From Aquabacterium sp. (lineage in GTDB: Bacteria; Pseudomonadota; Gammaproteobacteria; Burkholderiales; Burkholderiaceae_C): a DNA stretch of 64,000 nt. A program made the translations under genes and the position numbers. The stretch spans positions 204,484-268,483 of the forward strand of contig JAHFQM010000006.1 in assembly GCA_023266355.1 (NCBI GenBank). The letters are read 5' to 3'. The notes below the pieces were generated by a model. That model made no database searches and had not been told where the DNA came from. It saw only the letters and a list, made by a program, of their open reading frames with translations. Below are positions 50,856 through 61,025 of the stretch, one piece after another. Each line of letters starts with the position of its first letter. Position 1 is the first letter of the stretch.

Positions 50856-51149
50856 TCAGATGCCCATCTTGCCCAGGCGGTCCATCAGCTCGCGCAAGGT
50901 GTTCACCAGATAGGGGTGACCGGCTTCGAGCTTGGCCTCCAGGGCCTGGGCCAGGGCGTTGATGTCGGGCTCATCCCCAGCTTCGGTCGATGCAGTCGCC
51001 GCAGCCTCGGTGGAGGCCTGGCTCAGCACCCGCTGGATGTCCTGGTCCAGGGCCTGCAAGGACTGCTTCAGGGCATCGTCCACCTGCGGGCTGGCGGCCA
51101 GTTCGGCGTGCAGTTTCTCCAGCAGCGCATTCAGTTCCTGACGGTTCAT
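50856..51149 (-). CDS. DUF4404 family protein
   Basis: 97 residues. Predicted helical: LNALLEKLHAELAASPQVDDALKQSLQALDQDIQRVL at the N-terminus and a C-terminal GHPYLVNTLRELMDRLGKMGI. The pattern fits DUF4404, a small helical family of unknown role. The ATG at 51149 has a GGAGA site. It stands alone between yejF and the GST genes, transcribed leftward. Confidence 0.8.
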   Translation of the reverse strand: MNRQELNALLEKLHAELAASPQVDDALKQSLQALDQDIQRVLSQASTEAAATASTEAGDEPDINALAQALEAKLEAGHPYLVNTLRELMDRLGKMGI

Positions 51150-51211
51150 GGCAGAAGTCTCCTTTCGGTCCATTCTGCCAGCACCGTTTGAGAAGCCAAG
51201 CGCTGCCGTGC

Positions 51212-51988
51212 TCAGAACACGCCACCCTTCATCTGCCCGCGGTGCGTGTCGTACATCCGCCTCACCCAGGCCATGGCCGGGCGCTGGCGCCACGGTGCCA
51301 CGGCCTGCTTCATGCCCTCTCGGTAAGCGGCATCGCCGTACACCGGGTGCTGGCTTGGGCAGGCCAGGGGCGCCAGCAGCGCCGCGGCGGTGATGTCGGC
51401 CACGGTGAGGCGGTTGCCCACCAGGTGCTGGCGACCATCGGCGATTTCGCGGTCCAGCCAGTCCATGGCCAGGCGGATGCGGTCTTCGGCCAAGGCCACG
51501 CGAGCCGGGCGGATGTGCAGCTTTTGCTTGAAGACCCAGCGCATCAGCGGATAAGTGGAGCGGATGATGGCGGCCTGCCAGGGCGAGGCGTGGTCGGTCC
51601 AGAGCTTGACGATGTGAGCGTCAGCTGTGCCGAAGCTGTGGGCGTAGAGGTAGCGCGCGACGTCCTTGCCAATGGCGTCGAAACGTTGCTCGACTTCGCG
51701 CAACTGTGGCCTCAGTTCGGGCGGCATCACGGCCAGCGGGCCGCGGTGCTGCTGCAGCCAGTCCAGGATGCGGGGGCTGTCCTGGATGGCTTCCTCGCCT
51801 GCTTGCAGGATCGGCAGCGTCGTCTGGCCGCGTCGCCCCATGCGGAGGGCCGGTGCGATGTGGAAGGCCGGGCTCAGACAGACTTCGCGGTAGGGGATGT
51901 CGCTCGTGTCCAGCGTCCAGCGGATCTTCTCGCTGTAGTGCGACATGGCGAAGGTGTAGAGAGTCAGCGGGGTGGGTGCCTGGGACAT
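51212..51988 (-). CDS. Glutathione S-transferase family protein
   Basis: 258 residues. N-terminal thioredoxin-like domain (LTLYTFAMSHYSEKIRWTLDTSDIPYREV... GQTTLPILQAGEEAIQDSPRILDWL, with the conserved cis-Pro in LPIL) and an all-helical C-terminal domain (LVGNRLTVADITAAALLAPL). Ser11/Tyr in SHYSEKIR may be the glutathione-activating residue. The substrate is unknown. It is four bases from the next GST in the same operon. Confidence 0.9.
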   Translation of the reverse strand: MSQAPTPLTLYTFAMSHYSEKIRWTLDTSDIPYREVCLSPAFHIAPALRMGRRGQTTLPILQAGEEAIQDSPRILDWLQQHRGPLAVMPPELRPQLREVEQRFDAIGKDVARYLYAHSFGTADAHIVKLWTDHASPWQAAIIRSTYPLMRWVFKQKLHIRPARVALAEDRIRLAMDWLDREIADGRQHLVGNRLTVADITAAALLAPLACPSQHPVYGDAAYREGMKQAVAPWRQRPAMAWVRRMYDTHRGQMKGGVF

Positions 51989-51991
51989 GTC

Positions 51992-52918
51992 TTACGCCAC
52001 GGTTTGGAGTCGGTAGCCCACGCGGGGGAAGTGCACATGCACCTCGCCGCAGCGCTCGGTGTGCAGGCGCAGCGTCAGCCTGCGGGCGTTGATGGCGACC
52101 AATTCGCCTTGCACGCTGGTGCCGTGGCCGAGTTGCTCTGGTGTGATCTTCACTTGCTGGCCGAGGGCCACCCCGCTGGCGTCGGGCGAGACGCTGTCGG
52201 TGAGCAGGGGCGCTGGCAGGGCGGTTGCGGCTTCCAGCAAAGACGCCTCGGCGCTGCAGTCTTCCGGCTTGCCGTGACCGAAGGCGGCCATGCGGGCCAT
52301 CCACGCGGCCACCGAAGGCAGCCCGGAAAAATCAAAGCGGCCATTGGCCAGGAACCACAGGGTCGAATAGAGCGTGAAATCACCGCCACCGGGGCGCGCG
52401 CCATTCACGAAGGGGGCGCCATCCGTGTGCGCCGCCGACAGGGCGCTTTCCAGCCAGGCCAGTTGGGTGTGCAGCTCCTGCGTGGCCAGGGGCAGGGCGG
52501 CTTTCAGCGCTTCACGCTCCAGCGGGGCACCGCGCAGCGCGGCGCGGTCGGCCAGCAGGGCGTCGGGCAGGAAGTCGGCCAAAGCGCCGAAGGTGTAGCC
52601 CACGGCGCGGGCGAACAGGTTCGTGTCCACCCAGTGTTCGACGATCTCGGTGAAGCGGCCGGGCTCGGTGCGGATGCTGGGCTCAGGGTGTCGGGCCTCC
52701 AGCACCTCGGCGATCAGGTGTGTGTCGCAATAGACGTCGGCGCCGATCTGCAGCACCGGCACCTTGCGGTAGCCGCCGGTCAGCGCGACCAGGTCCGGCT
52801 TGGGTGCCACGCGCGGCACCTTCACCGAACGCCAGGCCAGGCCTTTGTGGCCCAGCAGCACGCGGATTTTTTCGGCGTAGGGCGACTCGTTGTAGTGGTG
52901 CAGGATCAGGGTGTTCAC
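51992..52918 (-). CDS. Glutathione S-transferase with extra C-terminal domain
   Basis: 308 residues. The GST N-domain starts LILHHYNESPYAEKIRVLLGHKGL, with KVPVLQIGADVYCDTHLI containing the cis-Pro. The usual helical C-domain ends near residue 230. About 75 residues follow, a beta-rich segment (LGQQVKITPEQLGHGTSVQGELVAINARRLTLRLHTERCGEVHVHFPR), which is an extension I have not seen named. The gene is divergent from the AraC-type regulator at 53011, which may control it. Confidence 0.88.
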   Translation of the reverse strand: MNTLILHHYNESPYAEKIRVLLGHKGLAWRSVKVPRVAPKPDLVALTGGYRKVPVLQIGADVYCDTHLIAEVLEARHPEPSIRTEPGRFTEIVEHWVDTNLFARAVGYTFGALADFLPDALLADRAALRGAPLEREALKAALPLATQELHTQLAWLESALSAAHTDGAPFVNGARPGGGDFTLYSTLWFLANGRFDFSGLPSVAAWMARMAAFGHGKPEDCSAEASLLEAATALPAPLLTDSVSPDASGVALGQQVKITPEQLGHGTSVQGELVAINARRLTLRLHTERCGEVHVHFPRVGYRLQTVA

Positions 52919-53010
52919 ATCGAACTCCAGGGCAAGGATGGGGATGTGAACGATTCTGCGTGGCGGGTTCAGCGCATGCTATTGTCGTCAAAGACATCTT
53001 TGAGGCTGAT

Positions 53011-54039
53011 ATGGACAAGTTGCTGTCACCCATCCCCGCGCCCAACGCCAGGCCGCCCCGCCAGGTCCACCGCGTGGCCGTGGTGGTGTGCCCGCAGCAC
53101 AGCCTGGGCAGCGTCGGCCTGGTGCTGGACGTCTTCCGCATGGGCAACCAGCTGCCGGGTGCCCACCGCTTCGAGCTGATCCGCGTCAGCGAGGACGGCC
53201 TCGGCGTGCCGCACCCGGATGGCCTGCTGGCGGTCGAAGGTGGGCCGGAGCGCCTGCAGGAGGCCGAGCTGGTCGTCATCCCCTCGCTGTGGACGCAGGG
53301 GCCCGAAGCGGCGGCCTCCCACCCCAAGGTGATCGCGGCCCTGGGCGCCTTGCCCGCGGGCGTGCGCGTGGCCACGCTGTGCTCGGGCGTGTACCTGCTG
53401 GCCGCGACGGGGCGCCTGGACGGCCAGGTGGCCACCACCCACTGGATGCTGGCCGATGAGCTTCAGGCCCGCCACCCCGGCGTGCAGGTCCAGCCTGACA
53501 GCAACCTCACCCAGGCCGATGGGATCTTGTGTTCCGGCGGCTCGCTGGCTGGTGTCGATGCCTGCTTGCGCGCGGTGCAGACCTTGGCCGACCGCGACAC
53601 CGCCCGGGCCCTGGCCCGCATGCTGGTCACCGAGCTCGACCGCGGGCCGCAATCGCTCTACATGCCGCCACCGGGCTGGCGCCGCCACACCGATGCCGAT
53701 GTCCGCCGCCTGCAGGACCGCATCGAAGCCGACGTCGCCGCGCCCTTGTCCCTGCAGGCGCTGGCCGACGCCATCCACGTCAGCGTGCGCACCTTGCAGC
53801 GGCGCTTTCTGGCCGCCACGGACACCACGCCGCTCCAATACCAGCAAGCGCTGCGGCTGGCGCGCGCCCAGGGCCTGCTCGAAACCGCCCGGCTGTCGGT
53901 GGCTGAGGTGGCCGAGGCCGTGGGCTACCACGACCGCGTGGCCTTCGGGCGCTTGTTCAAGAAGCACTCGGGCATGACGCCAGCGGCCTGGCGGCAGCGG
54001 CACACCGTCAGCCACGACCGCGGCCACGATCAGCCATGA
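53011..54039 (+). CDS. GlxA-type AraC-family regulator
   Basis: 342 residues. An N-terminal DJ-1/PfpI-like domain (VAVVVCPQHSLGSVGLVLDVFRMGN, with ATLCSGVYLLAATGRLDG nucleophile-elbow-like loop) is joined to a C-terminal AraC HTH pair (PLSLQALADAIHVSVRTLQRRFLAATDTTPLQYQQALRLARAQGLLE...VAEAVGYHDRVAFGRLFKKHSGMTP). Such regulators respond to small amines or metabolites, with no catalytic role known. It is divergent from the GST pair across 92 bases, so that pair is the likely target. Confidence 0.9.
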   Translation: MDKLLSPIPAPNARPPRQVHRVAVVVCPQHSLGSVGLVLDVFRMGNQLPGAHRFELIRVSEDGLGVPHPDGLLAVEGGPERLQEAELVVIPSLWTQGPEAAASHPKVIAALGALPAGVRVATLCSGVYLLAATGRLDGQVATTHWMLADELQARHPGVQVQPDSNLTQADGILCSGGSLAGVDACLRAVQTLADRDTARALARMLVTELDRGPQSLYMPPPGWRRHTDADVRRLQDRIEADVAAPLSLQALADAIHVSVRTLQRRFLAATDTTPLQYQQALRLARAQGLLETARLSVAEVAEAVGYHDRVAFGRLFKKHSGMTPAAWRQRHTVSHDRGHDQP

Positions 54040-54060
54040 AAAAGGGGCCCGAAGGCCCCT
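54039..54060 (-). terminator. Terminator between the AraC gene and fabI
   Basis: AGGGGCC-CGAA-GGCCCCT with five A's before it on the plus strand, which is a T-run for the leftward fabI transcript. It begins at the AraC gene stop. Confidence 0.75.
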
Positions 54061-54084
54061 GGTGTGTGCTGCCGCAGCAAGCGC

Positions 54085-54876
54085 TCATTCGGCGAGGTCG
54101 CCCAGGCCACCCATGACGTGGCTGAAGCCGCCGTCCACGTAGGTGATCTCGGCGGTCACGCCCGCGGCGAGGTCCGACAGCATGAAGGCGGCCACATTGC
54201 CGACGTCCTCGACGGTGACATTGCGGCGCAGCGGGGCGTTTTGCTCGACCACGCTCAGGATCTTGCCGAAGCCCTTGATGCCGGATGCGGCCAGCGTCTT
54301 GATGGGGCCGGCCGAGATGCCGTTGACGCGGATGCCCTTGGGGCCCAGGCTGGCGGCGGTGTAGCGCACGCTGGCTTCCAGCGAAGCCTTGGCCAGGCCC
54401 ATGGTGTTGTACGCCGGCACGATGCGCTCGGCGCCCAGGTAGGACAGCGTCAGCAAGGCAGCTTGCGGGTTCAGGTAGGGCAGGGCGGCCTTGGCCATGG
54501 CCGGGAAGCTGTAGGCCGAGATGTCGTGGGCGATGCGGAAGCCCTCGCGCGACAGGCCTTCCAGGAAGTCACCCGCGATGGCTTCGCGCGGGGCGAAGCC
54601 GATGGAGTGCACGAAGCCGTCGAAGGTCGGCCAGGTTTTGGCCAGGTCGGCGAACATGGCGGCGATCTGCTCGTCGCTGCCCACGTCACAATCGAAGATC
54701 AGCTCGGAGTTGAACTCCTTGGCGAACTCGGTGATTCGGTCCTTGAAACGCTCGCCCACATAGCTGAAGGCGAGTTCGGCACCTTCGCGCTGGCATGCTT
54801 TGGCGATGCCGTAGGCGATGGAACGGTTGGACAGCAGGCCCGTGATCAACAGGCGTTTGCCGGCGAGAAATCCCAT
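54085..54876 (-). CDS. fabI: Enoyl-[acyl-carrier-protein] reductase (NADH)
   Basis: 263 residues from ATG 54876, the usual FabI length (262). [23 protein letters not shown] opens the Rossmann fold, and the catalytic pair Tyr156-x6-Lys163 with Tyr146 is intact ([21 protein letters not shown]). It reduces enoyl-ACP in fatty acid elongation and is the triclosan target class. It is divergent from the rimP operon, with 367 bases between starts. Confidence 0.97.
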   Translation of the reverse strand: MGFLAGKRLLITGLLSNRSIAYGIAKACQREGAELAFSYVGERFKDRITEFAKEFNSELIFDCDVGSDEQIAAMFADLAKTWPTFDGFVHSIGFAPREAIAGDFLEGLSREGFRIAHDISAYSFPAMAKAALPYLNPQAALLTLSYLGAERIVPAYNTMGLAKASLEASVRYTAASLGPKGIRVNGISAGPIKTLAASGIKGFGKILSVVEQNAPLRRNVTVEDVGNVAAFMLSDLAAGVTAEITYVDGGFSHVMGGLGDLAE

Positions 54877-54954
54877 GGGGTCTCCAAATGAGGTCATTAC
54901 CAGGGCAGGATTCTGGCACGGACACGGCCTTCAACAGAATTTCGGGCACAAGCC

Positions 54955-54983
54955 TTGCTGCGGCGCCTTCATCGGGGTAAAAT
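54955..54983 (+). promoter_or_regulatory. Sigma70-like promoter of the rimP-nusA-infB operon
   Basis: TTGCTG (54955-54960), 17-base spacer, TAAAAT (54978-54983). A transcript starting near 54990 would have a leader of about 250 bases before rimP. Confidence 0.65.
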
Positions 54984-55157
54984 CCGAGATTGGCTGCTTT
55001 TGGTAGCGCCTTGCATTGGCCCTGTTCACCCGTGAACATCCGGTGTGGGCGTGTCGGGGGCGGTTCGTCTCGTGTTGGTCACCTGGTGTGGCACCGGGCG
55101 GTGCGGGTCTTCGATCGGCGTCTCCGGGTGTGGCGTTGGGTCGGCGGACTTCAGAAT

Positions 55158-55185
55158 GGGCGGATCACTCCAGCCCTTTTTTTTT
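55158..55185 (+). terminator. Candidate attenuator in the rimP leader
   Basis: GGGCGGA pairs with TCC-A-GCCC (one bulged A), loop TCAC, followed directly by nine T's (55177-55185). It has the form of an intrinsic terminator 59 bases before the rimP ATG. Early termination in this operon leader is known in E. coli; its use here is inferred. Confidence 0.6.
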
Positions 55186-55243
55186 GCTTGACCGCTTTTG
55201 CTGGCATGTTGCTGGCCTTTTTTGTTGGAAGCCCCTGGATCGG

Positions 55244-55897
55244 ATGACCTGGCTGAATGTCGTTGAAACCACCGTGACCGGTTTGGGTTACGAGCTTGTG
55301 GACTGCGAGCGCAGTTCACACGGGCTGCTGCGCGTCTACATTGACCGCCTGCCCGAGCAAGCCTACGACCTGCCGGGTGAACTGGTGACCGTGGACGACT
55401 GCGAAAAGGTCAACCGCCAGTTGCAGTACGCCCTGGAAACGGTCGATGCCGATTACAGCCGCCTGGAGGTCTCCTCCCCCGGCGTGGACCGTCCCCTGAA
55501 AACGCCGGCGCATTTCGAGCGTTTCCTGGGTGAGCAGGTCGAGATCTCGTTGAAGGCCCCGTTCAAGGGTCGCAAGAAATACAGCGGTGTGCTGTGCACC
55601 TCGCAGGACGGCGACGAAGCCGCCATCGCTTCGGGTCAGGCCTGGGGCCTGGTGCTCAAGCCGGCCGATGCCGACAAGCCGCTGTCGAAGACGGCCGCCA
55701 AGAAGCTGGCCAAAGATCAAGCCGCGGGCATTGCTGCACCGCAGGATGTGTATGAAGTTTTAGGTTTCACGCTCGATGAAATCCGCGAGGCCCGTCTGGT
55801 GCCGGAAGTGAGTTTCAAGGGTCGTGTGCGCCGGGCGGCAACCCCGGCAGACGTTGCCGTCGATGAGGCGCAAGAACTCGGAGGTCAGAACAAATGA
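55244..55897 (+). CDS. rimP: Ribosome maturation factor RimP
   Basis: 217 residues from ATG 55244. RimP motifs: [20 protein letters not shown], the D-C-E-x-V-N-R motif ([16 protein letters not shown]) and [29 protein letters not shown]. It is about 50 residues longer than E. coli RimP (150), with an Ala/Lys-rich insertion and tail. It acts in 30S subunit maturation. The stop overlaps the nusA start (ATGA). Confidence 0.94.
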   Translation: MTWLNVVETTVTGLGYELVDCERSSHGLLRVYIDRLPEQAYDLPGELVTVDDCEKVNRQLQYALETVDADYSRLEVSSPGVDRPLKTPAHFERFLGEQVEISLKAPFKGRKKYSGVLCTSQDGDEAAIASGQAWGLVLKPADADKPLSKTAAKKLAKDQAAGIAAPQDVYEVLGFTLDEIREARLVPEVSFKGRVRRAATPADVAVDEAQELGGQNK

Positions 55898-57369
55898 ATC
55901 GTGAACTGTTGATGTTGGTGGACGCCATCTCCCGTGAGAAGAGCGTGGACCGTGACGTGGTGTTTGGCGCGGTCGAATCCGCCCTGGCCTCTGCCACCAA
56001 GAAGCTCTACCAGGGTGAAGTGGACATCCGCGTCGCCATCGACCGCGAAAGCGGCGTGTACGAGACGTTCCGCCGCTGGCTGGTCGTGCCCGACGAGGCC
56101 GGCCTGCAGAACCCGGAAGCCGAAGAAATCCTGTCCGACGCCATCGACCGCATCGCCGACATCGAGGTGGGCGACTACATCGAAGAGTCCATCGAGTCCG
56201 TGCCCATCGGCCGCATCGGTGCGCAAGCTGCCAAGCAGGTCATCCTGCAAAAGATCCGTGACGCCGAGCGCGAACAGCTGCTCAACGATTTCCTCTCGCG
56301 CGGCGAGCGGATTTTCGTGGGCACCGTCAAGCGCCTGGACAAGGGCGACATCATCGTCGAGTCGGGCCGTGTCGAAGGCCGCCTCAAGCGCGGCGAGATG
56401 ATCCCCAAGGAAAACCTGCGCTCCGGTGACCGCGTGCGCGCCTTCATCCTCGGCGTGGACCCCACCCAGCGTGGCCCCCAGATCATGCTGTCGCGCTCGT
56501 CGCCCGACTTCATGGTCGAGCTGTTCCGCCAGGAAGTGCCTGAAATCGAGCAAGGCCTGCTGGAAATCAAGAGCTGCGCCCGCGACAGCGGTTCGCGCGC
56601 CAAGATCGCCGTGCTGTCCCACGACAAGCGCGTGGACCCGATCGGCACCTGCGTGGGCGTGCGTGGTTCGCGCGTCACCGCCGTGACCAACGAGCTCGCC
56701 GGCGAGCGCGTGGACATCGTGCTGTGGTCGGAAGACCCCGCCCAGTTCGTGATTGGCGCCCTGGCCCCGGCCAATGTGCAATCCATTTTTGTCGATGAAG
56801 AACAGCACGGCATGGACGTGGTGGTGGACGAGGAAAACCTCGCCATCGCCATCGGCCGTGGCGGTCAGAACGTCCGCCTGGCGGCCGAGCTGACCGGCTG
56901 GCGCATCAACATCATGTCGGCTGAAGAGTCGGCACAGAAGCAGGCTGTCGAGTCCGACTCCATCCGCAAGATCTTCGTCGACAAGCTCGACGTGGACGCG
57001 GAAGTCGCCGACATCCTGATCGCAGAAGGTTTCTCCAGCCTGGAAGAAGTGGCCTATGTGCCGCTGCAGGAAATGCTGGAGATCGCCTCTTTCGACGAAG
57101 ACACGGTCAACGAACTGCGCACCCGCGCCAAGGATGCGTTGCTGACCATGGAAATCGCCAAGGAAGAAGAAGTCGAAGCCTTGTCGGAAAGCCTCAAGGG
57201 TCTGGAAGGCCTGACGCCGGAGCTGATGACCAGCCTGGCCGATGCCGGTATCCACACCCGTGACGACCTGGCCGACCTCGCAGTGGACGAGCTGACCGAG
57301 ATCACCGGAGTGTCCGAGGATCAGGCGCGCGCGCTCATCATCAAGGCCCGCGAACACTGGTTTGCCTGA
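55894..57369 (+). CDS. nusA: Transcription termination/antitermination factor NusA
   Basis: 491 residues. Order: N-terminal domain ([28 protein letters not shown]), S1 domain ([31 protein letters not shown]), two KH domains ([25 protein letters not shown] and the [18 protein letters not shown] motif), then two acidic repeats. It binds RNA polymerase and can regulate termination in its own leader. Start overlaps rimP. Confidence 0.97.
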   Translation: MNRELLMLVDAISREKSVDRDVVFGAVESALASATKKLYQGEVDIRVAIDRESGVYETFRRWLVVPDEAGLQNPEAEEILSDAIDRIADIEVGDYIEESIESVPIGRIGAQAAKQVILQKIRDAEREQLLNDFLSRGERIFVGTVKRLDKGDIIVESGRVEGRLKRGEMIPKENLRSGDRVRAFILGVDPTQRGPQIMLSRSSPDFMVELFRQEVPEIEQGLLEIKSCARDSGSRAKIAVLSHDKRVDPIGTCVGVRGSRVTAVTNELAGERVDIVLWSEDPAQFVIGALAPANVQSIFVDEEQHGMDVVVDEENLAIAIGRGGQNVRLAAELTGWRINIMSAEESAQKQAVESDSIRKIFVDKLDVDAEVADILIAEGFSSLEEVAYVPLQEMLEIASFDEDTVNELRTRAKDALLTMEIAKEEEVEALSESLKGLEGLTPELMTSLADAGIHTRDDLADLAVDELTEITGVSEDQARALIIKAREHWFA

Positions 57370-57438
57370 CGCAGCCAGAACCCGCCCGACCACCGCATCC
57401 GACACCTCTCAAGCAAGCTCATCGCAAGGATCTACACA

Positions 57439-60400
57439 ATGGCCGTGACCACCGTCGCACAACTCGCCGCGGAGCTGAATCGCCCGGCTGCGACACTGCT
57501 GGAACAGCTCCAGTCTGCCGGCGTGCCCAAGGCGGCAACCGACGACGTGCTGACGGAGGCCGACAAGGAGCGTCTGCTCGATCACCTGCGCACCGCCCAC
57601 GGCTCGACCGGGGCCGACCGCAAGAAAATCACGCTGACCCGCAAGTCGACCACCGAAATCAAGCAGGCAGACGCCTCCGGCAAGGCTCGCACCATCCAGG
57701 TCGAAGTCAAGAAGAAGCGTGTGTTCGTCAAGCGCGATGAGGCGGGTGGCCCGGAAGAGGTCAACGAGGCCGAAATCGAGCTGGCCCGTCGCGAAGAAGA
57801 GGCGCGCGCCCAGGCCGATGCCTTGCGTGCTCAGGAAGAGCAGCTGGCCGAAGCCCGCCGCCAGCGCGAAGCGCAGGAACGCGCCGAGCGTGAGGCCCGC
57901 GAAGCCGCCGCCGCTGAAGCCGCTGCCCGTCAGGCCGCCGCCGAAGCCGCCGCGCGTGAGCAGGCTGCCCGTGAAGCCGCTGCGGCACAAGCCACGACGG
58001 CCGAGCCCGCCGGTGACGACGTCCCCGACGCCGCGGCCGTCAAAGAGGCTGCCGCCGCCAAGCGCGCCGCAGCCCAGGAAGCCGCACGCGCCGAAGCCGC
58101 TGCGCTGACGGCCGCTGCCCAGCGTGGTGCCCGCAGTGCCCGTGGCGGTGCGACCAAGGCCGCTGCCGACAAGCCCGCAGCCGAGCCGGTGGCACAGGCC
58201 GCTCCCGAAGCTGCCGTGCCAGCCGCTGCGCCTGCCGCGGTGCAGCCACCCGCCCCGCCTGTCGCCGAAGCCCCCAAGGCGCCGGCCGTGCGCGTGGTCA
58301 AGGCCGCCGACATCGAAGCCGAAGAGCAAAAGCGCCTGGCCGATCTGGCCAACCGCCGCAAGGCCGCCGAGGCCGAAGCCGCCGCCATCCGCGCGATGAT
58401 GAACGCGCCCAAGAAGGTGCTGACGGCCAAGAAGCCCGAAGAGGTCAAGCCGGCCGCCGACGCCGCTGGCATCAAGGGCACCATCCACAAGCCCAAGGGC
58501 GCACCGGGTGCCACCGCGGCACCGGGCAGCACGGCCGCCAAGCCGGGTGACAAGAAATCGATCAAGTCCGAGAAGCTGTCCTCCAGCTGGGCAGGCGACG
58601 ACAAGAAGCGTGGCGCACCGGCCGGCAAGGGCCGCAGCGATGGCGCTTCGGCTGGTCGCAGCAACAGCTGGAAGTCCCCGGGTGGCCGTGGCGGTCGCCG
58701 TGGCGGTGACCGTGGCGACAGCCAGTCCACTTTCGTGGCGCCGACCGAGCCGCAAATCATCGAGGTCCACATCCCCGAAACCATCTCGGTGGCCGACCTG
58801 GCCCACAAGATGTCGGTGAAGGCCTCCGAGGTCATCAAGCAGATGATGAAGCTCGGCCAGATGGTCACCATCAACCAGCAGCTGGACCAGGAAACCGCCA
58901 TGATCGTGGTGGAAGAAATGGGCCACAAGGCGTTTGCCGCCAAGCTGGACGACCCCGATGCCTTCCTCGAGGAAGAACACGCCGAACAGACGGCCGAGGC
59001 CTTCCCCCGTGCGCCTGTGGTCACCGTCATGGGCCACGTGGACCACGGCAAGACCTCGCTGCTGGACTACATCCGCACCTCGCGTGTGGCTGCAGGCGAA
59101 GCCGGCGGCATCACGCAGCACATCGGTGCGTACCACGTGGACACCCCGCGCGGCATGATCACCTTCCTCGACACCCCGGGTCACGAGGCCTTCACGGCCA
59201 TGCGTGCCCGTGGTGCCAAGGCCACCGACATCGTCATCCTGGTGGTGGCAGCCGACGACGGCGTCATGCCGCAGACGAAGGAAGCCATCCACCACGCGAA
59301 GGCGGCTGGCGTGCCCATCGTGGTCGCCATCAACAAGATCGACAAGCCCGGTGCCAGCACCGAACGTGTGACGCAGGAGCTGGTCGGCGAACAGGTGGTG
59401 CCGGAAGCCTACGGCGGTGATTCGCCGTTCGTGTCGGTGTCGGCCAAGACCGGCCAGGGCATCGACGACCTGCTGGAGCAAGTCCTGCTGCAAGCCGAAG
59501 TGCTGGAACTGACCGCACCGAAGGAAGCCATGGCCAAGGGCCTGGTGATCGAAGCGCGTCTGGACAAGGGCCGCGGCCCTGTGGCCACCGTGCTGGTGCA
59601 GTCGGGCACCCTCAAGCGCGGCGACGTCGTGCTGGCTGGTGCTTCGTACGGTCGCGTTCGCGCCATGCTGGACGAAGATGGCAAGCCCGCCAACGAGGCT
59701 GGGCCGTCCATTCCGGTGGAAATCCAGGGTCTGGCCGAAGTGCCAGCTGCTGGTGACGAATTCATGGTGCTGTCCGATGAGCGTCGTGCCCGTGAAATTG
59801 CCACCTTCCGCCAGGGCAAGTACCGCAACGTCAAGCTGGCCAAGCAACAAGCAGCCAAGCTCGAAAACATGTTCGAGCAAATGGGGCAGGGCGGCGACGT
59901 TCAGACTCTGGCGCTGATCATCAAGGCCGACGTTCAGGGTTCGCAAGAAGCTCTGGCCGCATCGCTGCTCAAGCTGTCCACGCCTGAAGTCAGGGTACAG
60001 ATCGTCCATGCCGCTGTGGGTGGCATCTCCGAGTCGGACGTCAACCTGGCGATCGCCTCGAAGGCCGTCATCATTGGCTTCAACACCCGCGCGGACGCCA
60101 ATGCCCGCAAGGTGGCCGAGCACAATGGTGTGGACCTGCGCTACTACAACATCATTTACGACGCCGTGGACGATGTGAAGGCAGCGATGGGCGGCATGCT
60201 GGCCCCCGAGCAGCGCGAAGAAGTCATCGGTTCTGCCGAGATCCGTCAGGTCTTCGTGGCCTCGAAGATCGGCACGATCGCGGGTTGCATGGTCACCGAC
60301 GGCGTGGTGCGTCGCACCGCCAAGCTGCGCCTGCTGCGCGAGAACGTGGTCATCTACACCGGCGAGCTCGAAGGCCTCAAGCGCTTCAAGGACGACGTCA

Positions 60401-60513
60401 AGGAAGTCAAGGAAGGCTTCGAGTGCGGCCTCAGCATCAAGGGCTACAACGACATCAAGGAAGGCGACGTCCTCGAGTTCTTCGAAATCAAGGAAGTGGC
60501 ACGCACGCTGTAA
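57439..60513 (+). CDS. infB: Translation initiation factor IF-2
   Basis: 1024 residues. The N-terminal IF2_N domain ([24 protein letters not shown]) is followed by a long Ala/Glu/Arg-rich helical linker (about 90-370). The GTPase domain begins at [20 protein letters not shown] (G1 near residue 535), with DTPGHEAF and NKIDKPG. Domains II-IV follow, with the C2 region [20 protein letters not shown]. It delivers initiator tRNA to the 30S subunit. The linker is Gly/Arg-rich near 400-430 ([13 protein letters not shown]). Confidence 0.97.
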   Translation: MAVTTVAQLAAELNRPAATLLEQLQSAGVPKAATDDVLTEADKERLLDHLRTAHGSTGADRKKITLTRKSTTEIKQADASGKARTIQVEVKKKRVFVKRDEAGGPEEVNEAEIELARREEEARAQADALRAQEEQLAEARRQREAQERAEREAREAAAAEAAARQAAAEAAAREQAAREAAAAQATTAEPAGDDVPDAAAVKEAAAAKRAAAQEAARAEAAALTAAAQRGARSARGGATKAAADKPAAEPVAQAAPEAAVPAAAPAAVQPPAPPVAEAPKAPAVRVVKAADIEAEEQKRLADLANRRKAAEAEAAAIRAMMNAPKKVLTAKKPEEVKPAADAAGIKGTIHKPKGAPGATAAPGSTAAKPGDKKSIKSEKLSSSWAGDDKKRGAPAGKGRSDGASAGRSNSWKSPGGRGGRRGGDRGDSQSTFVAPTEPQIIEVHIPETISVADLAHKMSVKASEVIKQMMKLGQMVTINQQLDQETAMIVVEEMGHKAFAAKLDDPDAFLEEEHAEQTAEAFPRAPVVTVMGHVDHGKTSLLDYIRTSRVAAGEAGGITQHIGAYHVDTPRGMITFLDTPGHEAFTAMRARGAKATDIVILVVAADDGVMPQTKEAIHHAKAAGVPIVVAINKIDKPGASTERVTQELVGEQVVPEAYGGDSPFVSVSAKTGQGIDDLLEQVLLQAEVLELTAPKEAMAKGLVIEARLDKGRGPVATVLVQSGTLKRGDVVLAGASYGRVRAMLDEDGKPANEAGPSIPVEIQGLAEVPAAGDEFMVLSDERRAREIATFRQGKYRNVKLAKQQAAKLENMFEQMGQGGDVQTLALIIKADVQGSQEALAASLLKLSTPEVRVQIVHAAVGGISESDVNLAIASKAVIIGFNTRADANARKVAEHNGVDLRYYNIIYDAVDDVKAAMGGMLAPEQREEVIGSAEIRQVFVASKIGTIAGCMVTDGVVRRTAKLRLLRENVVIYTGELEGLKRFKDDVKEVKEGFECGLSIKGYNDIKEGDVLEFFEIKEVARTL

Positions 60514-60566
60514 CTTGCAGATGCCGCCCCCAAGCAGGGCTTGCCTGAAGCCTGCCCTGCCTGCAT

Positions 60567-60592
60567 CCCCGCCTGAACCCCAGGCGGGGTTT
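60567..60592 (+). terminator. Stem-loop between infB and rbfA
   Basis: CCCCGCCTG (60567-60575) / CAGGCGGGG (60581-60589), loop AACCC, then TTT. A likely weak terminator or attenuator within the operon. Confidence 0.6.
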
Positions 60593-60629
60593 GCGCTTGA
60601 GGGGTTGCCCACCGACACGACACCGCACC

Positions 60630-61025
60630 ATGCGCCACAAACGTTCCACCCCCAACCGCAGCAACCGCGTGTCCGACCAGATCCAGCGCGATGTGGCCGA
60701 GCTCATCCGCGACCTGAAGGACCCCCGCATCGGCATGGTCACCATCCAGAACGTGGAGGTGACCCCCGACTACGCCCATGCCAAGGTGTTTTTCTCGCTG
60801 CTCATCGGTGACCCCGCCGAGAGCGAGGCCGGCCTGAACGAAGCCGCGGGTTTCCTGCGCAACAGCCTGTTCAAGCGCCTGCAGATCCACACCGTGCCGA
60901 CGCTGCATTTCCACTTCGACCGCACCACCGAGCGTGCGGCCGAGCTCAGCGCCTTGATCAACCGCGCCGTGGCCGACAAGGCCAAGGACGCCGACGAGCC
61001 GGGTCCGGAGGCCACGAAACCGTGA
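60630..61025 (+). CDS. rbfA: 30S ribosome-binding factor RbfA
   Basis: 131 residues. The KH-like RbfA fold is seen in [50 protein letters not shown] and [22 protein letters not shown]. It binds the 30S subunit late in assembly and at cold shock. The stop overlaps the truB GTG (GTGA), so the two are translated in a coupled way. Confidence 0.96.
   Translation: MRHKRSTPNRSNRVSDQIQRDVAELIRDLKDPRIGMVTIQNVEVTPDYAHAKVFFSLLIGDPAESEAGLNEAAGFLRNSLFKRLQIHTVPTLHFHFDRTTERAAELSALINRAVADKAKDADEPGPEATKP

Noticed and set aside
52720..53010. N-terminal extension of the AraC regulator upstream of 53011
   Set aside because: The open frame runs back through the divergent GST gene, with no ribosome binding site and Arg-rich composition typical of antisense frames; MDKLL at 53011 fits the family.
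55016..55243. An 80-residue N-terminal extension of RimP
   Set aside because: The leader is open in this frame by chance; it includes the nine-T attenuator and has no RimP similarity. The start at 55244 matches the family.
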